A stretch of DNA of 64,000 nucleotides from Thiohalorhabdus denitrificans (GTDB lineage Bacteria > Pseudomonadota > Gammaproteobacteria > Thiohalorhabdales > Thiohalorhabdaceae). The notes under the pieces were generated by a model. The model saw only the letters and a list, made by a program, of their open reading frames with translations, was not told the origin of the DNA and searched no databases. The position numbers and the translations under genes were made by a program. Shown here piece by piece: positions 63,194 through 64,000 of this stretch. The stretch is taken from the NCBI RefSeq assembly GCF_001399755.1, contig NZ_LJCP01000014.1, forward strand, positions 124,001 through 188,000. Reading direction: 5' to 3'. The number at the start of each line of letters is the position of its first letter. The first letter of the stretch is position 1.

Positions 63194-64000
63194 TCAGGAA
63201 CCGTTCGCCAACCACCGGTCCGCGCTCTCCAGAATGCGTTCCCGGGCGCCCCGGTTGGCCACCACTGCTTCCCGGGCCTTCCGACCCATGGGCTCCCGCC
63301 GGGCAGGATCACCGAACAGGTGAGACACCGTCTCACCGAGCTCGGCCCCCGAATGCACCTGCAGCGCGCCGCCCTGCTCCAGCAGCAAGGCGGAGATCTC
63401 GTGAAAATTGAACAGGTGGGGCCCGGTCACCACCGGAAGTCCCAAGGCTGCCGGCTCCAACAGATTGTGCCCCCCCGTTGGCACCAAGCTGCCCCCCACG
63501 AAGGCCACATCCGCCGCAGCGAACAGACAGGGAAGCTCACCCATGGTATCGGCCAGATAGATCGCGCTCTCCGACGGTTGGCAACCGCCGGAACGGCGGC
63601 ACACGGGGAATCCAGCATCCTCCACCACCCGCGCCGCCACTCCGAAACGCTCGGGATGGCGAGGAACCAGTACCAGCAGAGCCTCGGGGAAGTCGGTCAG
63701 CAGCTGGCGGTGGGCCCTCACCACCTGCTCCTCCTCTCCTTCATGGGTGCTGGCCGCCACCCAAACCGGACGTTCTTCGCCCCACCCCTGACGGAGCCCC
63801 CTGCCCTCTTCCACCACTCCCTCGGGAAGGCGCTGGTCGAATTTGAGATTGCCGGCGGTCCGGACCCGCTCCACCGGCGCCCCCAAGGCCCGGAAGCGCT
63901 CAGCATCGGCCTCGGTCTGCGTCAGAATGAGGGCGGCGCGGTGCAGCGGTCCGGTGATGATAGGGCGCAGCTTGCGGTAACCGCGGAACGAGCGGGGCGA
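63194..64000 (-). CDS. waaA: 3-deoxy-D-manno-octulosonic acid transferase, C-terminal part (partial)
   Basis: The 5' end lies beyond the window; 268 codons are present. The translation starts SPRSFRGYRKLRPIITGPL and continues with ILTQTEADAERFRALGAPVERVRTAGNLKFD, VWVAASTHEGEEEQVVRAHRQLL, LVLVPRHPERF, DTMGELPCLFAAADVAFVGGSLVPTGGHNLLEPAALGLPVVTGPHLFNF, all WaaA (KdtA, GT30) motifs. It adds KDO to lipid IVA at the inner membrane. So the organism makes lipid A-based LPS. Confidence 0.94.
   Translation of the reverse strand, partial: SPRSFRGYRKLRPIITGPLHRAALILTQTEADAERFRALGAPVERVRTAGNLKFDQRLPEGVVEEGRGLRQGWGEERPVWVAASTHEGEEEQVVRAHRQLLTDFPEALLVLVPRHPERFGVAARVVEDAGFPVCRRSGGCQPSESAIYLADTMGELPCLFAAADVAFVGGSLVPTGGHNLLEPAALGLPVVTGPHLFNFHEISALLLEQGGALQVHSGAELGETVSHLFGDPARREPMGRKAREAVVANRGARERILESADRWLANGS

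Overview
This is a GC-rich, gene-dense chromosomal segment. It most resembles a gammaproteobacterial chemolithoautotroph. Gene orders yicC-gmk-rpoZ-spoT, hemC-hemD...hemX-hemY and dapA...bamC-purC are typical of Gammaproteobacteria. A form II RuBisCO (cbbM), a pseudoazurin-type cupredoxin and a small cytochrome c point to autotrophic growth on inorganic electron donors. Many proteins are rich in Asp/Glu, which would fit a moderate halophile. That last point, and any genus assignment (a Thiohalorhabdus-like sulfur oxidiser is one possibility), is inference only. No tRNA, rRNA, CRISPR array, complete insertion sequence or prophage was seen.

Layout. 1-2.4 kb (minus): yicC, gmk, rpoZ with an unusually long acidic tail, and the start of spoT. 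2.6-9 kb: mltA, rdgB, hemW, a gamma-glutamylcyclotransferase-fold gene, trmB, an epimerase and a ferredoxin-type reductase. 9-14.3 kb (minus): tetrapyrrole cluster hemC-hemD-hemB-hemX-hemY. 14.5-25.1 kb: a periplasmic thioredoxin-like protein, an EEP-family enzyme, htpG, acnA, an ElyC/YdcF-like gene, gltA and an MgtC/DUF4010 membrane protein. 25.2-29.9 kb: ftsH with an alpha/beta hydrolase and a DUF72 gene, a small unknown gene and a phosphoribosyltransferase. 30-35.3 kb: a membrane GGDEF/EAL protein with a periplasmic CxxCH haem motif, a DUF1992 gene, the fetAB-like transporter and DUF3501. 35.5-37.6 kb: a GlpC-like Fe-S protein and rubrerythrin, the latter behind a promoter flanked by two palindromes. 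37.7-43.6 kb: MFS exporter, acyltransferase, a second GGDEF/EAL protein and an RNase Z-like hydrolase.

43.6-49.1 kb: a 177-bp MITE-like element next to the glutathione reductase gene, marC, a DUF123 gene, a methyltransferase and pyruvate dehydrogenase E1 alpha/beta. 49.2-50.9 kb: cbbM, with a leader that holds a 17-codon ORF overlapping a terminator-like hairpin and a competing antiterminator pairing. 50.9-60.5 kb (minus): fatty-acid desaturase, an Nfu-type Fe-S carrier, purL, purC, an MscS-like protein, a BamC-like lipoprotein, cytochrome c, cupredoxin and dapA. 60.7-64 kb: a PhoH-family PIN-ATPase, a dense array of palindromic repeats, a lipoprotein and the C-terminal part of waaA.

Together the genes describe biosynthetic housekeeping (haem, purine, lysine, TCA entry), carbon fixation, Fe-S and peroxide defence, and c-di-GMP signalling. 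Short palindromic repeats of three related types lie between many genes. The observations most worth following are the cbbM leader, the MITE, the haem-motif c-di-GMP protein, the rubrerythrin promoter and the electron-transfer pair placed between dapA and bamC.
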